From Acinetobacter indicus CIP 110367 (GTDB taxonomy: Bacteria > Pseudomonadota > Gammaproteobacteria > Pseudomonadales > Moraxellaceae): a DNA stretch of 64,000 nt. A program made the translations under genes and the position numbers. The notes beneath the pieces were generated by a model that was not told the DNA's origin, ran no database searches, and saw only the letters and a program-made list of their open reading frames with translations. The DNA lies in contig NZ_KI530756.1 in NCBI RefSeq assembly GCF_000488255.1, forward strand, positions 62,001 to 126,000. Reading direction: 5' to 3'. Shown here piece by piece: positions 54,876 to 63,015 of the stretch. Position 1 is the stretch's first letter. Each line of letters starts with the position of its first letter.

Positions 54876-55490
54876 TCAGGTGCCTAATTGCAATAGCAAA
54901 TCACCACTTTTCAGGCTTAAAATTGCATCGCCTTCGGCATTTTCCTGCAAGCTGCCCAGCTCGATCAGATGAAAAAAAGCCGCACGCTGGATCAGGGCAT
55001 TCAGACCAAAACGCACATGTACATAGGGACGCAACTCCCCTTCATATTCACGCATAAAGATCGGATGCTGCTCATCGACAATCACCAGGTCCTGGGTAGT
55101 AGTGGTCAGTTGCAGATAGGTCTTGCCTTCAATATCAACTTGATCTACCTGATTGACAAATAAAGGCTCATCTTCCACCTCAATTTCAATCTGCTCGACC
55201 GGGGTTTTTAAATAGAACGTGTGACCTTCTTTCCAGAGTACGGTAGAAAACAGCTCAATTAATGACTGGCGCTTCACCAATTGACCTTCGTGCCACCATT
55301 CTCCATTGGCTTTTACCGTTAAATCCATTTTGCCACAATGCTTTGGATGCCAGTGCTCCAAAGGGGGAATTGACCTTTTGTGACCGGGCTGTGCATCTTT
55401 TAAGTATTGTGCAATGCCCATTAAATTTTTATCATCAGAAAATGCTACTTTTTTCGTCGGATTTGGTTCATTGTGCTCATTGTTCATCAT
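54876..55490 (-). CDS. DUF1285 protein
   Basis: The protein (204 residues from Met at 55490, AGGG upstream) is a DUF1285 domain: SIPPLEHWHPKHCGKMDL, GEWWHEGQLVKRQSLIELFSTVL, KTPVEQIEIEVEDEPLFV and the closing PYVHVRFGLNALIQRAAFFHLIELG. This family is widespread in proteobacteria and forms a small beta-rich protein with unknown function. A longer frame from 55613 adds a hydrophobic stretch that is not part of the family, so I reject it. It is upstream of murI and divergent from the ETF-ubiquinone oxidoreductase gene. Confidence 0.88.
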   Translation of the reverse strand: MMNNEHNEPNPTKKVAFSDDKNLMGIAQYLKDAQPGHKRSIPPLEHWHPKHCGKMDLTVKANGEWWHEGQLVKRQSLIELFSTVLWKEGHTFYLKTPVEQIEIEVEDEPLFVNQVDQVDIEGKTYLQLTTTTQDLVIVDEQHPIFMREYEGELRPYVHVRFGLNALIQRAAFFHLIELGSLQENAEGDAILSLKSGDLLLQLGT

Positions 55491-55675
55491 TGAATACCCT
55501 GCTGACGGAAAAATAATATGATTCAGCCAATTGGCTAGACCAAGGTTTAAAACTATACTAGCCCACAATATAAAAGACACGATAGCAAATTTGTGTCTAG
55601 GAACTAAGAACACTCATGGCAGCACCGGATTCTGAGATGACGGTTGCCACCTTCTAGTATTATGAGGAGTCCTAC

Positions 55676-57388
55676 ATGGAACACATCGAACGTGAATCGA
55701 TGGAGTTTGACGTAGTTATCGTAGGTGCTGGCCCTGCGGGTCTGTCTGCGGCGATTAAAATCCGTCAACTTGCAATTGAAAATAACCTGAATGATCTGTC
55801 CGTTTGTGTCGTAGAAAAAGGCTCCGAAGTCGGTGCGCACATCTTGTCAGGTGCGGTGCTGGAACCACGTGCCATCAATGAGCTGTTCCCGAACTGGAAA
55901 GAAGAAGGTGCACCTTTAAATGTACCGGTGACAGAAGACAAAACTTTCTTCCTGCTGTCTGAAACCACTTCGAAAGAAGCACCACACTGGATGGTGCCAA
56001 AAACCATGCACAACGATGGCAACTATGTCATTTCGCTTGGTAACGTGGTGCGCTGGTTAGGCCAGAAAGCCGAAGAGCTGGAAGTGTCGATTTTCCCGGG
56101 CTTTGCGGCGTCTGAAATCCTGTACCATGAAGATGGCACCGTAAAAGGTATTCAAACCGGTGATATGGGCATTGGTAAAGATGGTGAACCGACCCACAAC
56201 TTTGCCCCAGGTTATGAACTGCATGCCAAATACACCCTGTTTGCTGAAGGCTGTCGTGGTCACTTAGGCAAACGCCTGATCCAAAAATTTAATCTGGACA
56301 AAGATGCCGACCCTCAACACTACGGTATCGGCATTAAAGAGCTGTGGGAAATTGATCCGGCCAAACATAAACCAGGTCTGGTGATGCACGGTGCCGGCTG
56401 GCCATTGTCTGAAACCGGTTCTTCAGGCGGCTGGTGGCTCTACCACGCGGAAAATAACCAGGTCACGCTGGGGATGATTGTCGATCTGTCTTATGAAAAC
56501 CCGCACATGTATCCATTTATGGAAATGCAGCGCTGGAAGACTCATCCTCTGATTAAACAGTATCTGGAAGGCGGTAAACGTATTTCTTATGGTGCGCGTG
56601 CCGTAACCAAAGGTGGCTTTAACTCGCTGCCGAAATTCACTTTCCCGGGTGGTTCTTTAATTGGTGATGATGCGGGCTTCCTGAACTTTGCCAAAATCAA
56701 AGGCTCTCATACCGCAATGAAATCCGGCATGCTCTGTGGTGAAGCAGTCTTTGAAGCGATTGCTGCCGGTGTCGAAAAAGGTGGTGATCTGGCCATTGCC
56801 CGCGTGACTGAAGGTGAAGATTTCTTTGTAAAAGAATTAACGTCTTACACCGAGAAGTTCAACAACAGCTGGCTGAAAGAAGAGCTTTACAACGCGCGTA
56901 ACTTTGGCCCGGCAATGCATAAGTTTGGTCAATGGTTTGGTGGTGCGTTTAACTTCATCGACCAGAATATCTTTAAAGTACCATTTACCCTGCATGACTT
57001 GGTACCTGACTTCAGTGCACTGAAAACCGTAGATGCTGTGAGCTTTAAACCCAACTATCCAAAACCGGATGGTAAGCTGACCTTTGACCGTTTGTCTTCG
57101 GTGTTTGTATCCAATACCGTACATGAAGAAAACCAGCCAGCGCACCTGAAACTAACCAATGCGTCGATTCCAGTCGATGTGAACTTGCCTAAATGGGATG
57201 AGCCGGCACAGCGCTACTGCCCTGCGGGTGTGTATGAAATTATGGAAAATGATGATGGTTCCAAGCGCTTCCAGATTAACGCAGCCAACTGCGTACACTG
57301 CAAGACCTGTGACATTAAAGATCCATCACAGAACATCACCTGGGTAACACCGGAAGGTGGTGGTGGTCCAAACTATCCAAATATGTAA
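55676..57388 (+). CDS. etfD: Electron transfer flavoprotein-ubiquinone oxidoreductase
   Basis: ETF-QO passes electrons from reduced ETF, filled by acyl-CoA and other dehydrogenases, to membrane ubiquinone. The 570 residues have an FAD motif, VVIVGAGPAGLSAAIK (about 12-27), HILSGAVLEPRA, GGSLIGDDAGFLN and a C-terminal [4Fe-4S] domain with CPAGVYE and CVHCKTCDIKDP providing the four Cys. The C-terminal cluster is adjacent to the membrane-associated ubiquinone domain. AGGAG precedes the ATG. It fits with the acyl-CoA dehydrogenase and acyl-CoA synthetase genes in this window, though not in one operon. It is the last core gene before the accessory island. Confidence 0.95.
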   Translation: MEHIERESMEFDVVIVGAGPAGLSAAIKIRQLAIENNLNDLSVCVVEKGSEVGAHILSGAVLEPRAINELFPNWKEEGAPLNVPVTEDKTFFLLSETTSKEAPHWMVPKTMHNDGNYVISLGNVVRWLGQKAEELEVSIFPGFAASEILYHEDGTVKGIQTGDMGIGKDGEPTHNFAPGYELHAKYTLFAEGCRGHLGKRLIQKFNLDKDADPQHYGIGIKELWEIDPAKHKPGLVMHGAGWPLSETGSSGGWWLYHAENNQVTLGMIVDLSYENPHMYPFMEMQRWKTHPLIKQYLEGGKRISYGARAVTKGGFNSLPKFTFPGGSLIGDDAGFLNFAKIKGSHTAMKSGMLCGEAVFEAIAAGVEKGGDLAIARVTEGEDFFVKELTSYTEKFNNSWLKEELYNARNFGPAMHKFGQWFGGAFNFIDQNIFKVPFTLHDLVPDFSALKTVDAVSFKPNYPKPDGKLTFDRLSSVFVSNTVHEENQPAHLKLTNASIPVDVNLPKWDEPAQRYCPAGVYEIMENDDGSKRFQINAANCVHCKTCDIKDPSQNITWVTPEGGGGPNYPNM

Positions 57389-57403
57389 TCTCGATTGAGA
57401 TCA

Positions 57404-57434
57404 AAATAAACCCGCGTAAGCGGGTTTATTTTTT
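57404..57434 (+). terminator. Terminator of the ETF-QO gene
   Basis: AATAAACCCGC-GTAA-GCGGGTTTATT (57406-57431) is followed by TTTTC; it closes the core region before the accessory island. Confidence 0.92.
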
Positions 57435-57529
57435 CTTTCTTAGATAAATCCAACTCAATAATTATAGCTATTTTTGTTATTTAAGTAAAAATATATACTA
57501 AAGTTATAGTAAGCCGTTCATGACTGAGT

Positions 57530-58798
57530 TTATTCTTCCCCATCAAACTGCCAATACACATCTCCCCAATCACTTTCAAAATCAGGGAAAATATCTCCCT
57601 GTTTAAAATATTGGCGTGAGTTTTCTTTGGCAAATGTATACCAGTAACCTGCGTGTGGGCAGGGTTCTCCAGCGAGTACAATATCTATTCTTTCTGGTTC
57701 TTGAGCTTCGACTTCCACTCGTTTTAATTCAGGCCATGTACTGTCTTTATCAAATCGAGCAATCCATTGTTTCGCACTTACTGCATCAAAACGTGGGTTT
57801 GGATCATCTGACCATGCATCTAAGGTCGTAAGTTTTAAGTTATCACAACGTATCGGTTTAATTAGCTCATTTGCCAACACCAATAGATCAGGGACACCTT
57901 CTTCAACTGGATAAAGTGAGAGCTCGCCCAAACGGATCCATAGACTATATAGATTAGGATTTTCTGAATCCTCTATTTTAGTTATTTCAATACGTGGATC
58001 ATTCAGCTTTTCACGAATTTGTTCTTCACTCAGACCTAGTTTCTCTAGCCAATAGGGAGAAAGTAAAAAGCACCAGGTTGGCGTACGAATACCACCACCT
58101 AACCCATCACGATCTTCCGCAATAAACATATTTTCATGTGAAAACTCCATCCCAGGATGATCTATATCGAGCCCGTAAAAATAATCCGTAAAAGTCCGCT
58201 CAACTGTTTCAAACTCTGGAGATACAAATGCAAATTGCCCTGTATTTCCTATTTCATAGCCACTATAGGCTTGAATTGGGTTAAGCTTTTCTAGACACTG
58301 CTTAACAAAATGATGCCACCTAACTGGATTAGATCTATACCATTTATCACCAAAGGTTAATTTAATACTAGAATAACGTTCATTTGAGTCTCTAATTTTA
58401 GCGCCTAAGGCCCAACGTGCACTTTGATTAGGAGATTCTGCAGATGTTGCACCAACATAGTAAATAAAATGTTTTTTATAAACCGTTGTCATTTCCGTTA
58501 ACATTTCGTCACGACTTCTTATCCATGAGCTTGCATTTTTCCAAACTTCTGTATCGCATCGAAATCTTAAATTAAATAGTTTATCAATTATTTCATTTTC
58601 AAATTCATTATATATATCAATCACTTTCTCTAAAAAAGCTTGAGGATTTATTTTTTTTTGATCAATATAAAATGAAATATAAGGACAGACTCCGAACTCT
58701 TTTTTTTCTTCGCCGTAAATTATTGACGTATCAAGAGGAATATCCTGAACTAACTCTTCTATTTCTTGTTTACTTAAATAGAGTTGTGATGTACTCAT
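57530..58798 (-). CDS. DUF3396 type VI immunity protein with a shared C-terminal module
   Basis: From Met at 58798 (MSTSQLYL), with AGAGGA about ten bases upstream, 422 residues. The body matches the DUF3396 type VI immunity family: GGGIRTPTWCFLLSPYWLEKLG, ELSLYPVEEGVPDLL and IKPIRCDNLKL. Such proteins neutralise a toxin delivered by a neighbour's type VI system. The last 46 residues (nt 57533-57670, about 377-422), GEPCPHAGYWYTF...RQYFKQGDIFP...WGDVYWQFDGEE, form a separate small module found again in the next two genes. Low GC content and codon choice set it apart from the core genes. No toxin gene is in the window. Confidence 0.8.
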   Translation of the reverse strand: MSTSQLYLSKQEIEELVQDIPLDTSIIYGEEKKEFGVCPYISFYIDQKKINPQAFLEKVIDIYNEFENEIIDKLFNLRFRCDTEVWKNASSWIRSRDEMLTEMTTVYKKHFIYYVGATSAESPNQSARWALGAKIRDSNERYSSIKLTFGDKWYRSNPVRWHHFVKQCLEKLNPIQAYSGYEIGNTGQFAFVSPEFETVERTFTDYFYGLDIDHPGMEFSHENMFIAEDRDGLGGGIRTPTWCFLLSPYWLEKLGLSEEQIREKLNDPRIEITKIEDSENPNLYSLWIRLGELSLYPVEEGVPDLLVLANELIKPIRCDNLKLTTLDAWSDDPNPRFDAVSAKQWIARFDKDSTWPELKRVEVEAQEPERIDIVLAGEPCPHAGYWYTFAKENSRQYFKQGDIFPDFESDWGDVYWQFDGEE

Positions 58799-58889
58799 TA
58801 TATTAATTTCCTCTTCTACCTCTTGTATTCCCTTGAGTTTAAGCTTTACTTTGATCCTTTGACGTAGCATCTCCATGTTAACGAAAAAT

Positions 58890-59002
58890 GGCTTTGTTGC
58901 ATAAATATGTAAGCATCTGATTTAAATAAATTTAATTTTGGATCAAAAAATAATCAAAACCTTTAAAATCATATAGTTATGAAATCTTTGTGCAACAAAG
59001 CC
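58890..59002. mobile_element. Miniature element with IS5/IS903-like inverted repeats (113 bp)
   Basis: GGCTTTGTTGCATAAAT at one end (58890-58906) and the inverted ATCTTTGTGCAACAAAGCC at the other (58984-59002) share a 12-bp perfect terminal repeat, of the kind found in IS903-group IS5 elements. The inside has no gene. I find no matching flanking duplication, so it may be an old or rearranged copy. Its right end overlaps the last codons of the broken immunity gene. Confidence 0.7.
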
Positions 59003-59174
59003 CTTCTAAATACCAAATCGTTTCTCCCCAACTATTATTCTCAATCTTCGGAAATACCTCTCCCTGTTCAAAATAACGGGATTGCAATTGATTTTCAGGA
59101 CTCCACCAATTACCTGTCCGTTGACAAGTCTGACCAGCAAAACCTTTTAAACTTTCAGCTTGAATTGTCTCAGA
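58978..59174 (-). pseudogene. 3' remnant of a disrupted immunity gene with the shared module
   Basis: The open frame from the IS3 edge at 59174 reads SETIQAESLKGFAGQTCQRTG and continues with NWWSPEN...SRYFEQGEVFP...WGETIWYLEG, the same C-terminal module as in the flanking genes. It ends in the MITE repeat (GLCCTKIS, stop), which probably replaced the last codons. It is presumably the 3' end of the gene whose 5' end lies at 62903-63015. The two parts are not in frame when joined directly, so some sequence was lost beside the IS. Confidence 0.75.
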
Positions 59175-59214
59175 TGGTAATCCTCCCATAAATAACCGAA
59201 GTTAAAAGTAGAGG

Positions 59215-60030
59215 TTAAGCAGCCATGAGAGGTGGCTTTCCTTTGTTTGCTTGGTGTGGTCTTTCATAGTTGTAATGCCACAGCCAACTCGTTGCATAAT
59301 CTTGTACTTCTTCCAGTGTGTCAAATAGATGCTTGCTTAGCCAGCTATAACGTATAGTCCGATTATAACGTTCAATATACGCATTCTGCTGTGGCTTACC
59401 TGGTTGAATATATTCAATACGAATACCTTGTTCAGTTGCCCAGCGTACAAATTCATGACTGATAAACTCCGGGCCATTGTCACACCGAATAACTAACGGC
59501 TTTTCTCGCCACTCCAGCAACTGATTCAACGTACGAATAACTCGGATTGTAGGTAATGAGAATCCTGCTTCAATCGCTAAGCCTTCTCGACGGTAGTCAT
59601 CAATCACATTTAATAATCGGAACTTTCGACCATCGATCAGCTGATCATGCATAAAATCTAATGACCAGACCTGATTTTCTCGGATTGGTTCTTTCAATGG
59701 TTCAGGCGCGTGCCGTTTTAGTCTTCTTCTCGGTTTAATACGCAGATTTAGTGCCAACTCACAGTAAATGCGGTAAACCCGCTTGTGATTCCAGCAGTGA
59801 TTCTCAACATGTCGTAAATATGAGAAGCACAGACCAAATCCCCAATCGGAATTTTCCTCAGTGAGTTCAATGAGCTGTTTAGCAATTAATGCATTGTCAT
59901 CGCAAAGTTTAGCCTGATAACGGTAGCAGGTTTCACTAATGCCAAATGCAGAGCAAGCTAAACGGATACTAACCGCATGCAGGGCAAAGGCTTGTTGAGC
60001 CATCTGACGTCGGCAAGATGGCTTCACCAC
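59215..60030 (-). CDS. IS3-family transposase OrfB
   Basis: The 271 residues hold the DDE integrase domain: [12 protein letters not shown] (first Asp), [11 protein letters not shown] (second Asp) and [10 protein letters not shown] (Glu) with [11 protein letters not shown] between, plus [17 protein letters not shown] and [13 protein letters not shown], typical of the IS3 OrfB (IS51-like) group. It starts with GTG after the OrfA stop. The protein is complete, but OrfA is interrupted by IS66 and shows a base loss, so the element is probably inactive. Confidence 0.9.
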   Translation of the reverse strand: MVKPSCRRQMAQQAFALHAVSIRLACSAFGISETCYRYQAKLCDDNALIAKQLIELTEENSDWGFGLCFSYLRHVENHCWNHKRVYRIYCELALNLRIKPRRRLKRHAPEPLKEPIRENQVWSLDFMHDQLIDGRKFRLLNVIDDYRREGLAIEAGFSLPTIRVIRTLNQLLEWREKPLVIRCDNGPEFISHEFVRWATEQGIRIEYIQPGKPQQNAYIERYNRTIRYSWLSKHLFDTLEEVQDYATSWLWHYNYERPHQANKGKPPLMAA

Positions 60031-60193
60031 TTTTTTGACATTGCTTCCTGAACAATCTCTGCCTTTAATCGCTCTTCAGCATACATTTTTTTAGTCTGGT
60101 ATTTTCTGCTTCCAGCTCTTTCAGTCGAGCCATCAATGAGGTATCCATACCGCCATATTTGGCACGCCATTTATAAAACGTGGCATTACTCAT
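60028..60193 (-). pseudogene. 3' part of IS3 OrfA
   Basis: The frame MSNATFYKWRAKYGGMD...MARLKELEAENTRLKK is the second half of the OrfA helix-turn-helix and leucine-zipper region; its 5' half is at 62727-62830 beyond the IS66. After LKK the T7/A7 run (60087-60093) lacks one base compared with the usual [13 protein letters not shown] reading, giving a stop shortly after. OrfA is therefore broken twice. Confidence 0.75.
60186..60193. repeat. 8-bp target duplication of IS66, left copy
   Basis: TTACTCAT at 60186-60193 is repeated exactly at 62727-62734 on the other side of the IS66, the 8-bp length typical of IS66 family insertion. Both copies lie in IS3 orfA. Confidence 0.95.
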
Positions 60194-60279
60194 GTAAGCG
60201 TCCGCTGAACACACCTTCTGAATTCATCCTATAAGCCTTAATTTAGTCCCCACTTAGAAACAAGTGGGGACTTAAATTT

Positions 60280-60663
60280 ATGACTACAAATAATCAGACA
60301 TCCATCGCATCTCTTGCGAAAAAACGAAGAACATACAGTGCTGAATTTAAACAGCAGATCGTTCAGGCTTGTAAAGCACCGGACGTTTCAATTGCTTCAG
60401 TCGCTTTGCAACATGGATTGAATACAAATCTTGTATCCAAATGGATTCGCTTAATTGATGCTAAGCCAGGGAATGATCGCTCACCACTACCGAATAAACC
60501 TGCATTTATTGCCTTATCTTGCTCTGCACCATTAGATCCTACTCCTACTGACATGTTAAAAGTTAAAATTACTTTACCCCACTCAAAAGCAGAAATTGGC
60601 TTGAAATGGCAAGTATCAGAAATATCTGCTTTAGCAGAATTACTCAAGGCACTTGCAACATGA
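60280..60663 (+). CDS. tnpA: IS66 accessory protein TnpA
   Basis: The 127 residues begin with a transposase-8-like helix-turn-helix (KKRRTYSAEFKQQIVQAC and HGLNTNLVSKWI, about residues 14-54), as in IS66 OrfA. The C-terminal half has no known motif. It is needed for IS66 transposition, although it is not the catalytic subunit. The stop overlaps the start of tnpB (ATGA). Confidence 0.88.
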   Translation: MTTNNQTSIASLAKKRRTYSAEFKQQIVQACKAPDVSIASVALQHGLNTNLVSKWIRLIDAKPGNDRSPLPNKPAFIALSCSAPLDPTPTDMLKVKITLPHSKAEIGLKWQVSEISALAELLKALAT

Positions 60664-60995
60664 TCCGCATTGATGAGATCTGGCTCTCTACCCAGCCCAT
60701 GGATATGCGAGCAGGAATGGATACTGTCATGGCTCAGGTGGTGAGAGCCTTTGGCTACATTAAACCGCATTGTGCTTACCTGTTCTGTAATAAACGTGGC
60801 CATCGCATGAAAGTGTTGGTACATGATGGACTGGGCATCTGGCTGTGTGCCCGGCGGCTGGAACAGGGCAAATTTCACTGGGCTCAAGTTCACCAAGGTG
60901 AAACCGTGGCCCTCAGCCCGGAACAGTTACAGGCACTGATCCAAGGTTTGCCCTGGCAGCGCATTGGACGACAGCAGGTGGTGACGATGCTTTAA
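60660..60995 (+). CDS. tnpB: IS66 accessory protein TnpB
   Basis: From the ATG at 60660 (MIRIDEIWLST), 111 residues. It carries the IS66 Orf2 (TnpB) signatures PMDMRAGMDTVMAQV, KVLVHDGLGIWLCARRLEQGKF and LSPEQLQALIQGLPW. The ATGA overlap with tnpA couples translation. This IS66 TnpB is unrelated to the RNA-guided TnpB nucleases of IS200/IS605 elements. Confidence 0.92.
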   Translation: MIRIDEIWLSTQPMDMRAGMDTVMAQVVRAFGYIKPHCAYLFCNKRGHRMKVLVHDGLGIWLCARRLEQGKFHWAQVHQGETVALSPEQLQALIQGLPWQRIGRQQVVTML

Positions 60996-61069
60996 ACCAG
61001 GCTGTTCCATTCTGCTATTCTCCAAACGTTCTATTTCATTCTTCTCATGACCTCAGGCATACTGCGGTC

Positions 61070-62695
61070 ATGAATACGCTGCCTGACTTAAGCCAACTGA
61101 CCCATGAACAACTGCTGGAATTCACCAGACAGTTGGCACTGCAGCATCAGTCTCTAGCACAATCAAACCAGCAATTAGATGCCAGAGTTCAACATCTTGA
61201 AGTCACCAATCAGCAATTAGATTCTAAAGTTCAACATCTTTCTATTCTCAATCAAAAATACGAGCATGAACTCGCACTATTTAAACAGCACAAATTCGGC
61301 AGTAAAAACGAACATCTCACTGCAAAACAAATCCACCTGTGGGATGAAGCGGTTGAAGAAGATATTGCCGCGGTTGATCTAGAACTGGAACGGCTAAATG
61401 CAGATAAAACCGATGCAGTGACACAGAAAGCCAAAACCAATAAACCTAAACGTCGACCACTGCCAGATCATCTACACACCATCCGTATTGAGCATGAACC
61501 TGCATCAACCCAATGTGCTTGTGGCTGCCAACTCCGTCGTATCGGCGAAGATGTCAGTGAAAAACTGCATTTCAGACCGGCACAGTTCTATAAGGAACAG
61601 CATGTGCGTGGTAAATGGGTCTGTGATCAGTGTGACACTCTGACTCAGCAAGCGATGCCCGCCTATGTGATTGATAAAGGCATTGCTTCACCTGAACTGC
61701 TCAGCCATGTTTTGGTATCGAAATATGCCGATCATTTGCCGCTGTACCGTCAACGTCTGATCTATCAGCGGGCGGGAATCGAACTTTCTAGATCAACTTT
61801 ATCTGACTGGATAGGTCGCTGCGGTGTAGAACTGGAACCTCTGGCCAATGCCTTAAAAGAGGTGGTACTACAACAGCAGGTGCTGCATGCAGATGAAACA
61901 CCGGTCACCATCATGCGGATGGGTGAGAATGATAAAAAACCGAAGAAAGGTTATGTCTGGGCCTATGCCACTACACAGTACAATCCAGTTCAGGCGGTGA
62001 TCTATGACTTTCAGGATAGTCGTTCAGGCCAGCATGCTGCAGAGTTCTTGAAAGGCTGGCAGGGTTATCTAGTCTGTGATGATTACAGTGGTTATAAAGC
62101 ACGCTTTAAATCAGGCCAGGTCATTGAGGTGGGCTGCATGGCCCATGCACGTCGTAAATTCCATGAACTGCATGTAACTGGGAAAAGTCAGGTCGCTGAA
62201 CAGGCATTAGTGCTGATTCAGAAACTGTATGCGATAGAAGCAGAACTCAGGAAAAAGACCGATGGTACAGCGGAAGACCGCCGCGAATACCGACAACAGT
62301 ATAGTCAACCAGTGATGCAACAACTATATGAATGGCTCAACCAACATCATCTGACAGTGCCATCGAGTTCTCCTACCGCCAAGGCTATCAATTACACTCT
62401 GAAGCGTTGGCCAGCCTTAAGCCGTTATCTGGATGATGGCAATCTACCGATATGCAACAATTGGGTAGAGAATCAAATGCGACCTTGGGCCTTAGGGCGC
62501 AAGAACTGGCTGTTTGCTGGCTCGCTGCGCAGCGGCCAGCGAGCGGCGAATATCATGACTTTAATCCAGTCAGCAAAGCTGAATGGCTTGGATCCGTATG
62601 CCTATTTAAGTGATGCGCTGAAAAGGCTGCCGACGCATAAAGCGACCCAAATAGAAGAATTACTGCCACATCGCTGGAAATCCAACTCAAATTAA
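61070..62695 (+). CDS. tnpC: IS66-family transposase TnpC
   Basis: The 541 residues have an N-terminal coiled coil (QLDARVQHLEVTNQQLDSKV), a zinc-finger region (CACGCQL and CDQCDTL, about 144-190) and the DDE core: LHADETPVT (first Asp about 269), LVCDDYSGYKARF (second Asp) and NNWVENQMRPWALGRKNWLFAGS (Glu), followed by an IS66 C-terminal helix (TLIQSAKLNGLDPYAYL). The gene is intact, so this element could move and cause further changes. Confidence 0.95.
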   Translation: MNTLPDLSQLTHEQLLEFTRQLALQHQSLAQSNQQLDARVQHLEVTNQQLDSKVQHLSILNQKYEHELALFKQHKFGSKNEHLTAKQIHLWDEAVEEDIAAVDLELERLNADKTDAVTQKAKTNKPKRRPLPDHLHTIRIEHEPASTQCACGCQLRRIGEDVSEKLHFRPAQFYKEQHVRGKWVCDQCDTLTQQAMPAYVIDKGIASPELLSHVLVSKYADHLPLYRQRLIYQRAGIELSRSTLSDWIGRCGVELEPLANALKEVVLQQQVLHADETPVTIMRMGENDKKPKKGYVWAYATTQYNPVQAVIYDFQDSRSGQHAAEFLKGWQGYLVCDDYSGYKARFKSGQVIEVGCMAHARRKFHELHVTGKSQVAEQALVLIQKLYAIEAELRKKTDGTAEDRREYRQQYSQPVMQQLYEWLNQHHLTVPSSSPTAKAINYTLKRWPALSRYLDDGNLPICNNWVENQMRPWALGRKNWLFAGSLRSGQRAANIMTLIQSAKLNGLDPYAYLSDALKRLPTHKATQIEELLPHRWKSNSN

Positions 62696-62726
62696 AAAAT
62701 AGGCATGGGGTTCAGCGGACGCTTAC

Positions 62727-62830
62727 TTACTCATGCCATGTTCACGACAAAGGGTGGCTACAGGTGTGCCAGACTCCGCCTGTTTTAAAATGGACATGAT
62801 CTGGCTGTTAGTAAATTTAGATGTTTTCAT
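62727..62830 (-). pseudogene. 5' part of IS3 OrfA, cut by IS66
   Basis: From ATG at 62830: MKTSKFTNSQIMSILKQAE...TPVATLCREHGMSK, the start of an IS3 transposase helix-turn-helix, then IS66. Includes the right copy of the 8-bp duplication (62727-62734). Confidence 0.85.
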
Positions 62831-62902
62831 GCAGAATCTCCTGCTCGTATCTTAAGAGAAAATTCTACTTTTAGATCCTTTTATTTTTAGGGGGGATTAC
62901 CA

Positions 62903-63015
62903 TATGAGCTATTCGAATATGTAATGTCTTTTAAAACCCTCGCTAAAGTTTTTTTATTAAACTTCGATAAATACGAAAGTTTCCCCTTGAGCGATATAGT
63001 TTTATTCTTCACCAT
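62903..63015 (-). pseudogene. 5' remnant of the disrupted middle immunity gene
   Basis: An ATG at 63013-63015 overlaps the last codons of the upstream PoNi-like gene (14-base overlap) and reads MVKNKTISLKGKLSYL...LKDITYSNSSY for 37 codons up to the IS3 edge at 62902. Overlap with the PoNi gene suggests coupled expression. It is probably the 5' end of the gene whose 3' end lies at 58978-59174. The 37 residues do not resemble a family that I know. Confidence 0.55.

Larger units (their letters stand above)
60194..62726 (+). mobile_element. IS66-family insertion sequence (2533 bp, intact)
   Basis: Ends GTAAGCGTCCGCTGAAC (60194) and the perfect inverse GTTCAGCGGACGCTTAC (62726) bound the element. 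It contains the three IS66 genes in order: tnpA, tnpB, tnpC. Flanked by the 8-bp duplication TTACTCAT. Confidence 0.95.
59175..62902 (-). mobile_element. IS3-family element interrupted by an IS66-family element
   Basis: Ends TGGTAATCC... (59175) and its inverted counterpart ...GGATTACCA (62902) give inverted repeats with TAAAAGTAGA also conserved inside. Without the IS66 insertion and its 8-bp duplication (2541 bp) the element is 1187 bp, as expected for IS3. There is no matching direct repeat at its outer edges. Confidence 0.85.

Noticed and set aside
54876..55613. Longer DUF1285 frame starting at 55613
   Set aside because: The extra N-terminal hydrophobic stretch is not part of the family and a ribosome binding site lies before 55490.
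60363..60896. 177-codon minus-strand frame in IS66
   Set aside because: It runs antisense to tnpA and tnpB, which are firmly identified.
60660..60995. TnpB as an RNA-guided nuclease
   Set aside because: This is the IS66 Orf2, not the IS200/IS605 TnpB; no RuvC motifs and no omega RNA-like region.
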